A stretch of DNA of 64,000 nt from an uncultured Granulosicoccaceae bacterium (GCA_938006335.1 CALLMF010000023.1:31594-95593); one strand, 5' to 3'. Counted from the stretch's first letter, positions 1-9,026 are shown. Notes: a model not told the origin generated them from the sequence alone. A program made the numbers and translations.

Positions 1-1
1 T

Positions 2-145
2 GTCGACCTGCCCGGTCGGCTTCCCGGTGCGCCCGAACTTTTGTTGTGTCTGGCCATACTGGCCGCGGCCATCGTGACTGGCGCCATCCCTGCATGGCGG
101 GCATACCGGCAGTCCCTGTCCGATGGCATGACTCAAAGAACCTGA
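2..145 (+). CDS. FtsX-type ABC transporter permease, C-terminal end (partial)
   Basis: Only the last 47 codons are in the window. They encode a hydrophobic segment (LLLCLAILAAAIVTGAIPAW) followed by a short polar tail, RAYRQSLSDGM. A last transmembrane helix running into a P-A-W-R-A-Y-R-x-S-L-x-D-G-M end is typical of MacB/FtsX-superfamily permeases, in which such a tail follows the final helix. The DUF3299 protein follows 37 nt downstream on the same strand, and permease-DUF3299 pairing is, from memory, seen in other gammaproteobacteria. The family call is by the C-terminal motif only; the substrate cannot be judged. Confidence 0.6.
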   Translation, partial: VDLPGRLPGAPELLLCLAILAAAIVTGAIPAWRAYRQSLSDGMTQRT

Positions 146-182
146 TGCATCTCATGGTGCTTACTCGGGGAGACCACACTTG

Positions 183-782
183 ATGTCCAAACGAATCCTG
201 CAACTGCTGACCTTTGTTGCCCTCCTCTGCGTGTCTGTCGCCGCGACCGCCTGGTGGTGGAACAATGACGACGAAGACGCCACCGCACTGGACGAATCAG
301 CGACCGTCATCGAGTGGCCCGACCTCGTCCCGGCAGACTTCGTCCCCTTCGATCCTCTCGCTGACATGACACGCGATGAAATCGACGTCCTGTTCGACGG
401 CAGTGACGAATCCAACGCCAAGCTGATGGAACTCGACAAGCTCGCGAGCTACGCGCCGACGGTTCCCGAGCTCGATGGTGAGCAGGTACGCCTTGCAGGC
501 TATGTCGTGCCACTGGAGTTTGACGAGCAAACCTCCTTTCAGGAGTTTCTGCTGGTGCCCTACTACGGCGCGTGCATTCACACACCTCCGCCACCCGCCA
601 ATCAGGTCGTGCACGCCTTTGCTGACGAACCCGTGACCATCGAGCAGACCTGGGACCCTGTGTGGCTGATCGGTACGATCAACACCGAGACTGTCACGAG
701 CAACCTTGCCGAATCCGGATATCGCATGACGCTTGACCAGGTGATCCCCTGGGAACCGCCGGTCGAGGAGTCGCAGCAGTAA
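183..782 (+). CDS. DUF3299 domain exported protein
   Basis: A 199-residue protein with an N-terminal signal peptide (basic MSKR, then a hydrophobic stretch to about residue 22) and an acidic mature start, so probably periplasmic. The DUF3299 signature is clear around residues 127-142: YYGACIHTPPPPANQ, with a cysteine at about 131 and a proline run. ATG at 183 is preferred over TTG at 180, because GGGGAG at 167-172 sits at a normal distance. It follows the permease end by 37 nt and probably shares its transcript. The function is not known; homologues often sit with ABC exporters of the LolCDE/MacB type, so an envelope role is inferred. Confidence 0.8.
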   Translation: MSKRILQLLTFVALLCVSVAATAWWWNNDDEDATALDESATVIEWPDLVPADFVPFDPLADMTRDEIDVLFDGSDESNAKLMELDKLASYAPTVPELDGEQVRLAGYVVPLEFDEQTSFQEFLLVPYYGACIHTPPPPANQVVHAFADEPVTIEQTWDPVWLIGTINTETVTSNLAESGYRMTLDQVIPWEPPVEESQQ

Positions 783-831
783 GCACCCGATTCTGACAGT
801 GTGTGACATCGTGCTGCTGCCCGTTTTCTGA

Positions 832-1725
832 ATGCTCATTGACCCGGAGTACCTTGCCCGACGCCGTCAGCGGGAACAGACCAAGGCGCAGCAGCTCATG
901 TCCAGCGGCGATCCGGTGCGGCGGCTTGCCGAGTCGCTCTTGTCCCTGTCCTGCATGCGCAAATGGGCGCGCATCAAGGCACTTGACCTGCGGCTCGAGC
1001 ACAACCCTCTGTCCTTGACCGGGCTTGCCGACACACTGTTGGGATATCGCCTGCTGCAGATTGCTGATCCACATTTTCCGGAACACCGCGATCACGAACT
1101 CGAGGAGCGAATCGGTGCGATCGCTGGCGACTCAAGGCATGACATCGCAGTACTGACCGGCGACTACCGAGACCGCAGTTTCGGGCCGTTCAATGGAGCG
1201 ATCGAGGCCATGCGGACACTGCGACCGCAACTGGGTACCCGCGCTCTGGTTGTTCTGGGCAACCATGACAGCATCGATATGATCGACCCACTGATCGCCG
1301 CAGGCTACGAAGTCCTGCTCAACAGCACGATCACGATCCAGCATGGCAACGCAGGCTTCGACATCCTTGGCGTCGACGATCCCAGCTACTACCGAATGGA
1401 CGATCTGAACGCGTGCATGGCACAGAGCCCGAGTCCGCACCGTGTACTGTTGGCTCACTCGCCGGACATCCATCAGGCGGCACAACAGGCCGGCATCGAT
1501 GCCTACCTCTGCGGGCACACACATGGCGGTCAGCTATGCCTGCCAGGTGGCTACGCCCTGCGCCACAATTCCCGTGCACCCGGATACATGACTCGCGGCG
1601 CCTGGAACACCGGAACGCTGCGCGGATACACCAGTCGAGGTGCGGGTACATCAATCATTGACGCACGCAGTTTCTGTCCGCCTGAGCTGACGCTTCACAC
1701 GCTGACAAGGCCTGTGCCGGCGTAG
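832..1725 (+). CDS. Calcineurin-like metallophosphoesterase
   Basis: A 297-residue protein with the full two-metal phosphoesterase motif set: D-x-H at 79-81 (ADPHF), GD at 110-111, GNHD at 143-146, a histidine in LLAHS near 209, and GHTHGG at 228-233. This resembles the YaeI-like branch, which cleaves phosphodiester bonds at the membrane or on small substrates, but I see no transmembrane helix in the basic N-terminal 70 residues. The substrate is unknown. The ATG at 832 lacks a strong ribosome-binding site. The 3' end overlaps the convergent lipoprotein gene by 71 nt. Confidence 0.85.
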   Translation: MLIDPEYLARRRQREQTKAQQLMSSGDPVRRLAESLLSLSCMRKWARIKALDLRLEHNPLSLTGLADTLLGYRLLQIADPHFPEHRDHELEERIGAIAGDSRHDIAVLTGDYRDRSFGPFNGAIEAMRTLRPQLGTRALVVLGNHDSIDMIDPLIAAGYEVLLNSTITIQHGNAGFDILGVDDPSYYRMDDLNACMAQSPSPHRVLLAHSPDIHQAAQQAGIDAYLCGHTHGGQLCLPGGYALRHNSRAPGYMTRGAWNTGTLRGYTSRGAGTSIIDARSFCPPELTLHTLTRPVPA

Positions 1726-2593
1726 CAGCTACCCCGGAGAACGTGCCGTCGGCAAGTTCTTCGGCTGTCATCCCACGATCGACATCAAGGCCTGTCATCT
1801 GCCACCGATGCGCTGACAACCACGGGATCGGCTTGCGTATTCGCTCGAAAAAGCGAGTAGGAAACGTCACGCCACCTCGTTGAATAAACGCTGAGAAATC
1901 CGTTTCGACCACGGCGCCACGTGTCGAGGCCAGTCCCTCCAGCGTGAAACGCACACGACGCAACAAGCGGTCGTCCCGATCGATGTAGAGCACAAAATCA
2001 TCAGAGCCCGCTACACCAAGTCCAGGGATTGTGCGGATACGCAAGCGGTCCACGGTTCGCCCGCTCAGGGTGGTCGATGGCAGCACTTCCATCTGCGTCT
2101 GCTTTCCGATGAAATACAAGGGGCCCAACAGAAATAGACGGTAGGCATCAGCGACGAGCGCGGCCGCGTCCAGAACCTCCTGGTCGGTATCCGGGGCGGC
2201 GCTGTTGTAACGCACCACGATGTCTTGCTCACTTTCGTCCCCGGTATCATCGTGACGTGATCGCAAAACGTACTTCTCACCCGACGGCCCGTTGTGGATC
2301 TGCCCGAGTCGATGATCCTTCAGGAGCAGACGCTCTTCCGACTGCTTGCGGTAGTCAGGGTCAACCAGCACACCTTGCAGCTTCTGAACCAGCGAATACC
2401 ACTCCCCCGTATAGGACACGCTGATATCGTCGAGTTTCTCGAAGGCCTTACGTCCATGAGCCGCCGCCGTTTCGTCAAAAAGTGCACGTGCAGACGCTGT
2501 GGTGGTCTTCTCGGCAGGCTCCGGAATGGAGGCACATCCGAGCTGGAAGGTCACCAGCAGCAACAGACAACGAGCAAGCAAGGACCGCGGCAT
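1655..2593 (-). CDS. Predicted lipoprotein, unrecognised (LolA/LppX-like length and style)
   Basis: A 312-residue protein starting MPRSLLARCLLLLVTFQLGC, a textbook lipoprotein signal with lipobox LGC and the lipidated Cys near residue 20. The mature part opens with a helix (ALFDETAAAHGRKAFEKL), followed by alternating beta-type segments containing many R/D/E residues. This resembles lipid-binding LolA/LppX-type half-barrel proteins only in general character; I do not recognise a family. The frame is open upstream to 2803, but the signal peptide fixes the start at 2593. It is divergent from the next lipoprotein gene and converges with the metallophosphoesterase, overlapping it by 71 nt. Confidence 0.7.
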   Translation of the reverse strand: MPRSLLARCLLLLVTFQLGCASIPEPAEKTTTASARALFDETAAAHGRKAFEKLDDISVSYTGEWYSLVQKLQGVLVDPDYRKQSEERLLLKDHRLGQIHNGPSGEKYVLRSRHDDTGDESEQDIVVRYNSAAPDTDQEVLDAAALVADAYRLFLLGPLYFIGKQTQMEVLPSTTLSGRTVDRLRIRTIPGLGVAGSDDFVLYIDRDDRLLRRVRFTLEGLASTRGAVVETDFSAFIQRGGVTFPTRFFERIRKPIPWLSAHRWQMTGLDVDRGMTAEELADGTFSGVAATPAQALSACEASAQADRNCVRQ

Positions 2594-2785
2594 GACGCAC
2601 CAGACAGTGTAGGGACTCGTCAATGTAGCGTCGGAAACTGCTCGTCGTGGCCCCTTGTGCAATATCGATTGCACCGAACCACGCAAGACCACGCCTGTCA
2701 GTGTCAGATCGTGAAAGGGTCTACGGCAGCGAAAGCCGTTTTGCGCGACACTGCGGTACCACGTTCCGTCCTGCCCTTCTCCATC

Positions 2786-4162
2786 TTGAGCGACTCGCCG
2801 CAAAAACTGGTCCTTGGTTTGCTCATCGTCGGATGGGCGCTTGTGCTTGGCGCATGCTCTTCCGAGACCTTCCGGCTTGTCGGCAGTGACCCCGAACTCG
2901 GCAGCGGTTCGACCGAAACCCCCCCGCCCGCCAGCCTCGATGCGGCGCTTCAGGCATGCGGCACGGTCGATCGCTTCGAAGGTCGTTTCGATACCGCTGT
3001 GCCGGTCTATCTACTGCCTGAAGCCGCTGTCGGACAGCGCTTTGCTGATCCCAACTTCGGCAACTGCCTGACCCGTCTGACTGACCACAACACGGATCCC
3101 ACGCGGCGCTTTGCGCGCAATACCTACCCGCGCAGGTCGCCCTACAACGCCGACAGTTCGCGAGTGTTGATCCAGTCCGGAGACGGTAGCCTGCATCTGT
3201 ATGATCCGGAGCGCACTACCCACATCGCGATGATCGACGGGGTACGGGGTGCTGCCGAGCCTCTCTGGCACCCTACCGATCCCGAGCGTCTTTTTCACGT
3301 GTCCGAAGAAGGCGTTGGCATGCAGCTGCTGGAGCGCCGCGTGGGTAGCGGTTCGTCTCGCGTCATTGGAGATCTGGGTGCGCGTCTACGCGCGCGCTGG
3401 CCCAACGCCGCCGTAGCATCAACGCGTTCAGAAGGACACCCGTCGCGCGACTTTCGCTATTGGGCATTCATCGTCGAGACAGCTCAACGCGAACCACTAG
3501 GCGTGGTGGTCTGGGATCACCTGCAGGATCAGATCCTTGCAACGCGCGATGCGGGTTCTCAATCGGATCAGATCGGTGTGGATATCGATTGGGTATCCAT
3601 GTCCCCTTCGGGTGACTACGTTGTCGTTTCGGCTGACGAGCAAACGCTCGCCTGGACACGCGATCTACAACTCCATGGAGTGCTCCACGACAACACCGAA
3701 CACTCGGACATTGCCATCGGTGCCGATGGACGAGACGTGTACGTGTCCATCGATTTCGACTCCGTGTTCGGTGAGGTATTCATGCGACACCTCGACACTC
3801 TTGAGCGCACGGACCTGTACTCGAGTTTCGTGTACACCGAGGAAACCACGCGTTACTCGTCCTTGCATATTTCCGGCAAGGCGTTTGAACGGCCTGGCTG
3901 GGTCATCGTATCAAACTACCGAACTCGCAGTCCCGTTTACGAATGGTTCCACAACACCATCCTGCTGGTGGAACTCGCCGCCAACCCGCGCATCGAGCGG
4001 CTTGCTACTCATCATTCACAGTATGCGGGCTATTGGACCGAGCCGCATGCCAGCCCGAATGCGGATCTCACACACGTCATTTTCAACAGCAACTGGTATT
4101 CGGGAAACCCTACCGACGTCAACGCATGGCAGATCGACATCGACGATGACGTCCTGCGGTGA
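2786..4162 (+). CDS. Predicted lipoprotein, possible beta-propeller
   Basis: About 458 residues. A lipoprotein signal (KLVLGLLIVGWALVLGACSS) puts the lipidated Cys near residue 24. The mature part has repeated beta-rich segments with W/D and S/G turns, for example RSPYNADSSRVLIQSGDGSL, VDWVSMSPSGDYVVVSADE-like and SDIAIGADGRDVYVSIDFDS, which look like TolB/WD40-like propeller blades. I do not recognise a named family. No ATG lies close to the signal peptide: TTG at 2786 gives the most natural signal peptide, and GTG at 2711 is an alternative. An ATG as far up as 2294 would run antisense through the divergent lipoprotein gene and is unlikely. Confidence 0.6.
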   Translation: MSDSPQKLVLGLLIVGWALVLGACSSETFRLVGSDPELGSGSTETPPPASLDAALQACGTVDRFEGRFDTAVPVYLLPEAAVGQRFADPNFGNCLTRLTDHNTDPTRRFARNTYPRRSPYNADSSRVLIQSGDGSLHLYDPERTTHIAMIDGVRGAAEPLWHPTDPERLFHVSEEGVGMQLLERRVGSGSSRVIGDLGARLRARWPNAAVASTRSEGHPSRDFRYWAFIVETAQREPLGVVVWDHLQDQILATRDAGSQSDQIGVDIDWVSMSPSGDYVVVSADEQTLAWTRDLQLHGVLHDNTEHSDIAIGADGRDVYVSIDFDSVFGEVFMRHLDTLERTDLYSSFVYTEETTRYSSLHISGKAFERPGWVIVSNYRTRSPVYEWFHNTILLVELAANPRIERLATHHSQYAGYWTEPHASPNADLTHVIFNSNWYSGNPTDVNAWQIDIDDDVLR

Positions 4163-4172
4163 TTGCGCTGGC

Positions 4173-4919
4173 TCAATACGTGGCACGACCTCCAGACAAA
4201 TCAAACACACCGGCTGTGGTAAACGAGTTCTCCTCTGTACAGAGCCAGGTAATCATGGACGCGGCTTCTTCGACGGTCAGGAAGCGTCCCCGAGGAATCT
4301 TGCTGAGCATGTAGCCGATGTGCTCTTCGGTCATCTGGTCGAAAAGACGCGTTTTCGCCGCCGCAGGCGTCACGCAATTAACCGCAATATTGCTATCGGC
4401 AGTCTCCTTGCCAAGTGACTTGGTCAGTGACACGACCGCAGCCTTGGAAGCCGAGTAGGCAGGCGCATTCGGGTTGCCTTCCTTGCCCGCGACCGATGCG
4501 ATGTTGACTATGCGCCCGTAGCCCGAGGCTTGCATGTGCGGCACGATGGCACGGCAACAATGGAACACGCCGTCCAGGTTGACCTGCATTACACGCCGCC
4601 ACTCTTCGGGCGGATAGTCGATTGTTGGTACGTTGGGCCCCGTGATTCCTGCACTGGCCACCAGCACATCGATACGACCTTCTTCGGCTGCGATCCGGTC
4701 GGCACAACGGGTGACTGCCTCAACGTCGACGACATCGACCACATGTGCTCGTGTGCCATGTCCGAGACTCGCAGCAGCGCTCTCCACGACGGCCTTGTCA
4801 TTGTCCCAGAGTTGCACTTTGGCGCCTCCCTGCACCATGCGCTCGGCAACGGCATAGCCAATGCCTTGTGCGCCACCGGAGATTACGGCAACTCGATCTT
4901 TCAGGTCGTATTGATTCAT
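4173..4919 (-). CDS. SDR-family NAD(P)-dependent oxidoreductase
   Basis: A 248-residue classical short-chain dehydrogenase. The cofactor loop is GGAQGIG near residue 14. The NAG position reads ASAG, the catalytic Ser lies in NIASVAG, the YxxxK motif is YSASK near 150, and LSGG lies at the C-terminus. An acidic residue after the second strand (LWDND) favours NAD(H) over NADPH. The sequence style is like sugar-acid or 3-oxoacyl reductases of the FabG type, but the substrate cannot be assigned. ATG at 4919 has AGGAAGAGACAGG upstream and lies 11 nt after the mnmE stop, so it is probably the last gene of the rpmH-mnmE run. Confidence 0.88.
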   Translation of the reverse strand: MNQYDLKDRVAVISGGAQGIGYAVAERMVQGGAKVQLWDNDKAVVESAAASLGHGTRAHVVDVVDVEAVTRCADRIAAEEGRIDVLVASAGITGPNVPTIDYPPEEWRRVMQVNLDGVFHCCRAIVPHMQASGYGRIVNIASVAGKEGNPNAPAYSASKAAVVSLTKSLGKETADSNIAVNCVTPAAAKTRLFDQMTEEHIGYMLSKIPRGRFLTVEEAASMITWLCTEENSFTTAGVFDLSGGRATY

Positions 4920-4930
4920 CCTGTCTCTTC

Positions 4931-6265
4931 CTATTTTCCAATACAAAAGGAGCCAAAGATCGCGCCCAGCAGATCGTCAGCGTCGAAGCGACCGGTGATC
5001 TGTTCGAGCGATTGTTGTGCCCGGCGCAGCTCTTCTGCAGCAAGCTCCGGCATGACTCCGCCGCTCAACCGCTCCAGTGCCGCTCGCGTAGCCGTCCGCG
5101 CATCCTGCAAGGCCTCAAGATGACGTCGTCGCGCAAGATAAACCCCTTCGATAGCGAACTCACGGCCTGACAGACTAACAAGACACTCGCGCAAATCGGC
5201 AAGACCCTCACCGTTCAGGGCTGACACCTCGATGATCGTGTGACTGTCGGTTACTCCCTTGCGCGGCGGACGGCCATCCACCAGATCCATCTTGTTGAAC
5301 ACCACGATCTGGGGTGCATCACGCAACAGGTCAGTTGCGGGCCATTGCGGGTCAGCCGCATCGAGCACCAGCATCAACACATCAGCCTGATTCACCGCGT
5401 CTCTGGCTCTTTCGATACCGATGCGCTCCACCTTGTCGTCGGTGTCACGCAGACCGGCCGTATCAATGAGATGGATGGGCAGATCATCGATCAGAATATC
5501 CTCACGCAACAGATCGCGAGTGGTCCCCGGCACGTCCGTCACAATGGCAGCATCCGCCTGCGCCAGTGCGTTCAGCAAGCTGGACTTGCCCACGTTGGGT
5601 CGACCGGCAATCGCCACGGTCAGGCCGTCACGTAGGCGTTGACCCTCGCTTGCTCTGGCCAGCACCTGGTCAAAGGCGTCAACCAGCGCAGTTGCCCGCG
5701 CTGCCAACGACGCGTCAGCAAGAAAGTCGATTTCTTCCTCACTGAAATCGAGCGCGGCTTCCAGCCAGACCCGCAAAGCGATCAACTCGTCGACGATCGC
5801 GTTGACATCGCGGGACATGTCACCGGCCATGGCGCGAACGGCAGCACGAGCGGCTCCTTCGGATGACGCATCAATCAGATCCGCAACAGCCTCGGCCTGC
5901 GCCAGATCAAGCTTGTCGTTCAGGAAGGCTCGTTCGCTGAACTCGCCGGGCCGCGCGGGACGTGCACCGAGTGCACACACCCTGCGCAGGATTCGGTCGA
6001 GTACAACCGGCCCTCCGTGCCCTTGAAGTTCCAGCACGTGCTCACCGGTATAGGAGCGCGGCGCTTCGAAAAACAGCGCAATGCCAACATCAAGCGCTTC
6101 ACCGCTTTCATCAAGAAACGGTCCGTGGTGCGCCATGCGCGCAGACAGCGACAAGCCAATGACCTGTTTGCAGATGGCAGGCGCATCAGGTCCGCTTACA
6201 CGAACCACCCCGATACCGGCGCGGCCTGCACCGGTTGCAACAGCGGCAATCGTGTCGGTTGCCAT
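4931..6265 (-). CDS. mnmE: tRNA uridine-5-carboxymethylaminomethyl modification GTPase MnmE (TrmE)
   Basis: A 444-residue MnmE, which with MnmG installs the cmnm5 group on U34 of several tRNAs in the cytoplasm. An N-terminal tetrahydrofolate-binding domain (TIAAVATGAGRAGIGVVRVSG) precedes the helical domain, which is interrupted by the GTPase domain: GRPNVGKS at 221-228, DVPGTTRD near 244-251, DTAG at 268-271, NKMD at 324-327. The C-terminus is the invariant FCIGK with its catalytic cysteine. The length is normal for the family. It lies 14 nt downstream of yidC, the usual gammaproteobacterial order. Confidence 0.97.
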   Translation of the reverse strand: MATDTIAAVATGAGRAGIGVVRVSGPDAPAICKQVIGLSLSARMAHHGPFLDESGEALDVGIALFFEAPRSYTGEHVLELQGHGGPVVLDRILRRVCALGARPARPGEFSERAFLNDKLDLAQAEAVADLIDASSEGAARAAVRAMAGDMSRDVNAIVDELIALRVWLEAALDFSEEEIDFLADASLAARATALVDAFDQVLARASEGQRLRDGLTVAIAGRPNVGKSSLLNALAQADAAIVTDVPGTTRDLLREDILIDDLPIHLIDTAGLRDTDDKVERIGIERARDAVNQADVLMLVLDAADPQWPATDLLRDAPQIVVFNKMDLVDGRPPRKGVTDSHTIIEVSALNGEGLADLRECLVSLSGREFAIEGVYLARRRHLEALQDARTATRAALERLSGGVMPELAAEELRRAQQSLEQITGRFDADDLLGAIFGSFCIGK

Positions 6266-6279
6266 TGTTCGTGACCGAT

Positions 6280-8226
6280 TTAGCGCTTGTTGCCCTTCTT
6301 GCCTTTCTTCTTGCGCTTGCGCGCTGGCTTGCCACCGACATCAGACGATGCGCTTGTCGAGTCGCTGGATGCCACCTTGGTCACCTCGACGTCAGTAGCG
6401 CGGATGTCACTGGCCGAAGCGGCTTCGTTGCCTTGGCCCGTATCAGTTTCGATAACACCGGCAACTGAAGACTTTCCGTCCTTGGCTGCCTTGACTTCGT
6501 TCGCCTGTGCATTGGCTTTTTCAGCCATTTCCGCAAGGCGTCCGAAGATGCCGGGCTTGTCGTTTTTCCTCGGTGGAGGAGGCGCCGGATTGTCACCGAT
6601 GACATGGCGCGTTATGTAGTACTGCTGTGCGAGTGACAAGGTGTTGTTGGCCACCCAGTACAGCACCAGACCCGCCGGAAAGAAGGCGAAGAACACACCA
6701 AAGATCAACGGCAGGAACTGCATCACCTTCGCCTGAATAGGATCGGTTGGCGGTGGATTCAGCTTCTGCGTCAGGTACATGGTCACGGCCATCATCACCG
6801 GCAGGATGAAGAACGGATCACGAATGGAGAGATCCTTGATCCACAGAATCCAGGGTGCGTGACGCAGCTCGACAGACTCGAGCAGCATCCAGTAGAGCGC
6901 AATGAACACCGGTATCTGAATCAGCATCGGGAAGCACCCACCCAATGGGTTGACGCGTTCCTTCTTGTACAGCTCCATGGTGGCCTGGCCCATAGCAGCA
7001 CGATCGTCGCCGTGTTTTTCCTTGAGAGTCGCAAGCTTTGGCTGCAGCGCTTTCATGCGTGCCATCGACTTGTAGCCGGCTTCCGAAAGCTTGTAGAACA
7101 CGGCCTTGATGCAGAGCGTCACAAGGATGATTGACCATCCCCAGTTGCCGATGAAACCGTGGATGGTCTTCAGCAGCCAGAACAAGGGTTGGGCCAGTAT
7201 GGTCAGCCAGCCGAAATCGACGGTGAGTCGAAGATTCGGTGCTGCGGCCTCCAGGAGATCCTGCACCTTCGGACCGATGAAGGTCTTGGTTGCGACCTGC
7301 GCCTGTGCGCCAGGAGCCACTGTCACCGGTGATGACACCATGCCGATGAGATAGCGGTTTTCGGCAGGGAGATAACGCGAATACGCGGTGTTGTTTTCGC
7401 CCGGTGTCGGGATCCACGCGGTACCAAAGTAGTGCTCGATCATGGCGACCCAGCCATCGGTCACGCTGGCATCGAGGTTCTGGTCTTCCATGTCACCAAA
7501 ATCGTACTTCTGGTAGCGCTCGTCCGGGCTGCTGTACACCGCACCGATATAGGTGTGAACAAACTGCTGACGCTCATCGCTGGTAGCGGGCTTGCGTTTC
7601 AGCTGACGGTACTGATTGAAGGTGTACGGCGCGTCGCCCGTGTTCTGGACCAGGTGCTCGACACCCACTTCGTAGCTGCCAGCTGTAAAAATCAGCGTCT
7701 TGGTAACCTTGACGCCGGTGTCGGACTCCCAGTGGAAGGGCACACGCAGGGTCTCCTGCCCCTCGTCGAGAACATAGGACTCTGCCTCGGCCTTGAGTAC
7801 GTCTCGGTGCGTCGGAGCCGCACTGCCCTGCGCCGCCTGCAAACCAGACTCTGCCACCAGATAGTGATTGGGGTCGTCGCTGACCAGGGTAAAGGGCACA
7901 TCGGGCTGATCGATACTGACGCTGTAGTCAAGCAGATCCGCACGAGTGATCGTCGCACCGAGGGTCGCGATCTCGTAGGTGACAAGATCGGTGGTTACCG
8001 TAACCGTCGGGGAATCCACCGTCGCCGGAATACTGGCCTCGGCAGCGATGCCGCCTGTTTGCTGCGGTGCCGTCGGTGCATCGAGACCGGTAGGTGACAC
8101 CGCAGCGCCACTGGCATCGACAGCGACCGGTTCCAGGGGAGTGTGATAGTCCGCCACCCACGTCTGATAGAGGATCAGACACAGGAAGCCGAACGCCAGG
8201 TACAGAAACAGTCGTTGCGTTTCCAT
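6280..8226 (-). CDS. yidC: Membrane protein insertase YidC
   Basis: A 648-residue inner-membrane insertase. An N-terminal anchor (LFLYLAFGFLCLILY) is followed by a Ser/Thr/Ala/Pro linker, the large periplasmic domain, and the conserved five-helix core with KKERVNPLGGCFPMLIQIPV and AGLVLYWVANN. The hydrophilic-groove position that is Arg in E. coli reads Lys here (TLCIKAVFY). The C-terminal tail after the last helix is unusually long (about 100 residues): an acidic/alanine-rich stretch, then a lysine/arginine-rich end (KRKKKGKKGNKR), of the kind thought to contact ribosomes. ATG at 8226 is chosen because the anchor begins there; yidD ends 3 nt upstream. Confidence 0.97.
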   Translation of the reverse strand: METQRLFLYLAFGFLCLILYQTWVADYHTPLEPVAVDASGAAVSPTGLDAPTAPQQTGGIAAEASIPATVDSPTVTVTTDLVTYEIATLGATITRADLLDYSVSIDQPDVPFTLVSDDPNHYLVAESGLQAAQGSAAPTHRDVLKAEAESYVLDEGQETLRVPFHWESDTGVKVTKTLIFTAGSYEVGVEHLVQNTGDAPYTFNQYRQLKRKPATSDERQQFVHTYIGAVYSSPDERYQKYDFGDMEDQNLDASVTDGWVAMIEHYFGTAWIPTPGENNTAYSRYLPAENRYLIGMVSSPVTVAPGAQAQVATKTFIGPKVQDLLEAAAPNLRLTVDFGWLTILAQPLFWLLKTIHGFIGNWGWSIILVTLCIKAVFYKLSEAGYKSMARMKALQPKLATLKEKHGDDRAAMGQATMELYKKERVNPLGGCFPMLIQIPVFIALYWMLLESVELRHAPWILWIKDLSIRDPFFILPVMMAVTMYLTQKLNPPPTDPIQAKVMQFLPLIFGVFFAFFPAGLVLYWVANNTLSLAQQYYITRHVIGDNPAPPPPRKNDKPGIFGRLAEMAEKANAQANEVKAAKDGKSSVAGVIETDTGQGNEAASASDIRATDVEVTKVASSDSTSASSDVGGKPARKRKKKGKKGNKR

Positions 8227-8228
8227 CT

Positions 8229-8507
8229 TCAGTTCGTATCCGGGGTGGGATCTTGTGTGCACTCGGGCACATGATCGACACCTCCTGGGTGAAAGGGGTG
8301 GCAGCGGCACACTCGGGTAGTCGCAAGCCACGACCCACGCAAGGGGCCGTGACGTGTCACAGCCTCAAGAGCATAGTCGGAACAGCTAGGGTAAAACCGG
8401 CAGCGCGGGGGCAGCAGCGGACTGATGCACTTCTGGTAAAAGCGGATGGGCAGGCACAGCGTCCTTGAGACCCACGTCCTGAGCTTCGATTTACCGTCTG
8501 AACCCAT
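8229..8507 (-). CDS. yidD: Membrane protein insertion efficiency factor YidD
   Basis: A 92-residue YidD with the family core of conserved Cys/Tyr positions: [31 protein letters not shown], followed by RCHPFHPGG. It is membrane-associated and helps YidC-dependent insertion. The start ATG at 8507 overlaps the rnpA stop by one base (TAATG), so translation is probably coupled. The conserved order rpmH-rnpA-yidD-yidC supports the call. Confidence 0.95.
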   Translation of the reverse strand: MGSDGKSKLRTWVSRTLCLPIRFYQKCISPLLPPRCRFYPSCSDYALEAVTRHGPLRGSWLATTRVCRCHPFHPGGVDHVPECTQDPTPDTN

Positions 8508-8980
8508 TATCTTCGTGCCTTGCCGGCTAACAACAACACCCACAGTCGATCCAGCGAGGACCTGAGCTCGGCAGTCGTCGCTGCCACCGCGGGGTCACGA
8601 TTCATGAGCACGACTTGGCGGCTGCCAAGCTCGGCCCGGTGGTGCCGGAACGACTCGCGAGCCACACGTTTGATGCGGTTACGGTCGTGCGCACGGCGTG
8701 CCCGCTTCTTGGCGATGGCAAGCCCGAGTCGAGCTTCCCCTTCGCTGGGAACGTGACACAGCAGAGTCCAGTAGCGATCGCTCAGACGGCGGTTTTGCTT
8801 GAAAACGGCCGAGAACGACGCTCCATCAAGCAAACGAGCCTCACGCGGAAATGCGTAGCCGGCTGTTTGCAGCGGGTGGTCGTTGACCGGATCAGGCGCT
8901 GAGACGCGCTCGACCCTTACGTCGTCTGGCCGCGAGTACTGCTCGGCCGCCACGGGTGGCTTTGCGCGCGCGAAAGCCAT
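8507..8980 (-). CDS. rnpA: Ribonuclease P protein component RnpA, reading frame begins inside rpmH
   Basis: The core starts at [20 protein letters not shown] and carries the basic helix [20 protein letters not shown], which binds the RNase P RNA to process pre-tRNA 5' ends. There is no ATG, GTG or TTG between the rpmH stop (8892) and this core. Initiation must therefore be inside rpmH in another frame (ATG 8980, giving 157 residues, or GTG 8953, giving 148), or at a CTG codon just before [10 protein letters not shown]. Typical gammaproteobacterial RnpA is about 115-135 residues, so either rpmH-internal start gives an N-terminal extension. The coordinates use the ATG. Confidence 0.9.
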   Translation of the reverse strand: MAFARAKPPVAAEQYSRPDDVRVERVSAPDPVNDHPLQTAGYAFPREARLLDGASFSAVFKQNRRLSDRYWTLLCHVPSEGEARLGLAIAKKRARRAHDRNRIKRVARESFRHHRAELGSRQVVLMNRDPAVAATTAELRSSLDRLWVLLLAGKARR

Positions 8981-9026
8981 GTGTGCGAGCCCGCTTGATC
9001 TTGCTCGGCTGGTAGGTTCGTTTCAT
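8892..9026 (-). CDS. rpmH: 50S ribosomal protein L34
   Basis: A 44-residue L34, [20 protein letters not shown] and on to RKGRARLSA, at the family's standard length and nearly invariant. It is a component of the large ribosomal subunit. The frame is open upstream, but the family N-terminus MKRTYQPS fixes the start at 9026. It is the first gene of the leftward run and its last 89 nt are shared with the apparent 5' part of rnpA in another frame. Confidence 0.98.
   Translation of the reverse strand: MKRTYQPSKIKRARTHGFRARKATRGGRAVLAARRRKGRARLSA

Noticed and set aside
2294..2785. A long upstream extension of the lipoprotein gene at 2786-4162
   Set aside because: It would run antisense through the first 300 nt of the divergent lipoprotein gene and place the signal peptide in the middle of the protein.
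3537..4418. A 293-codon rightward open frame
   Set aside because: It overlaps the end of the beta-rich lipoprotein and the SDR gene, with Arg/Ser/Thr-rich shadow composition and no motif.
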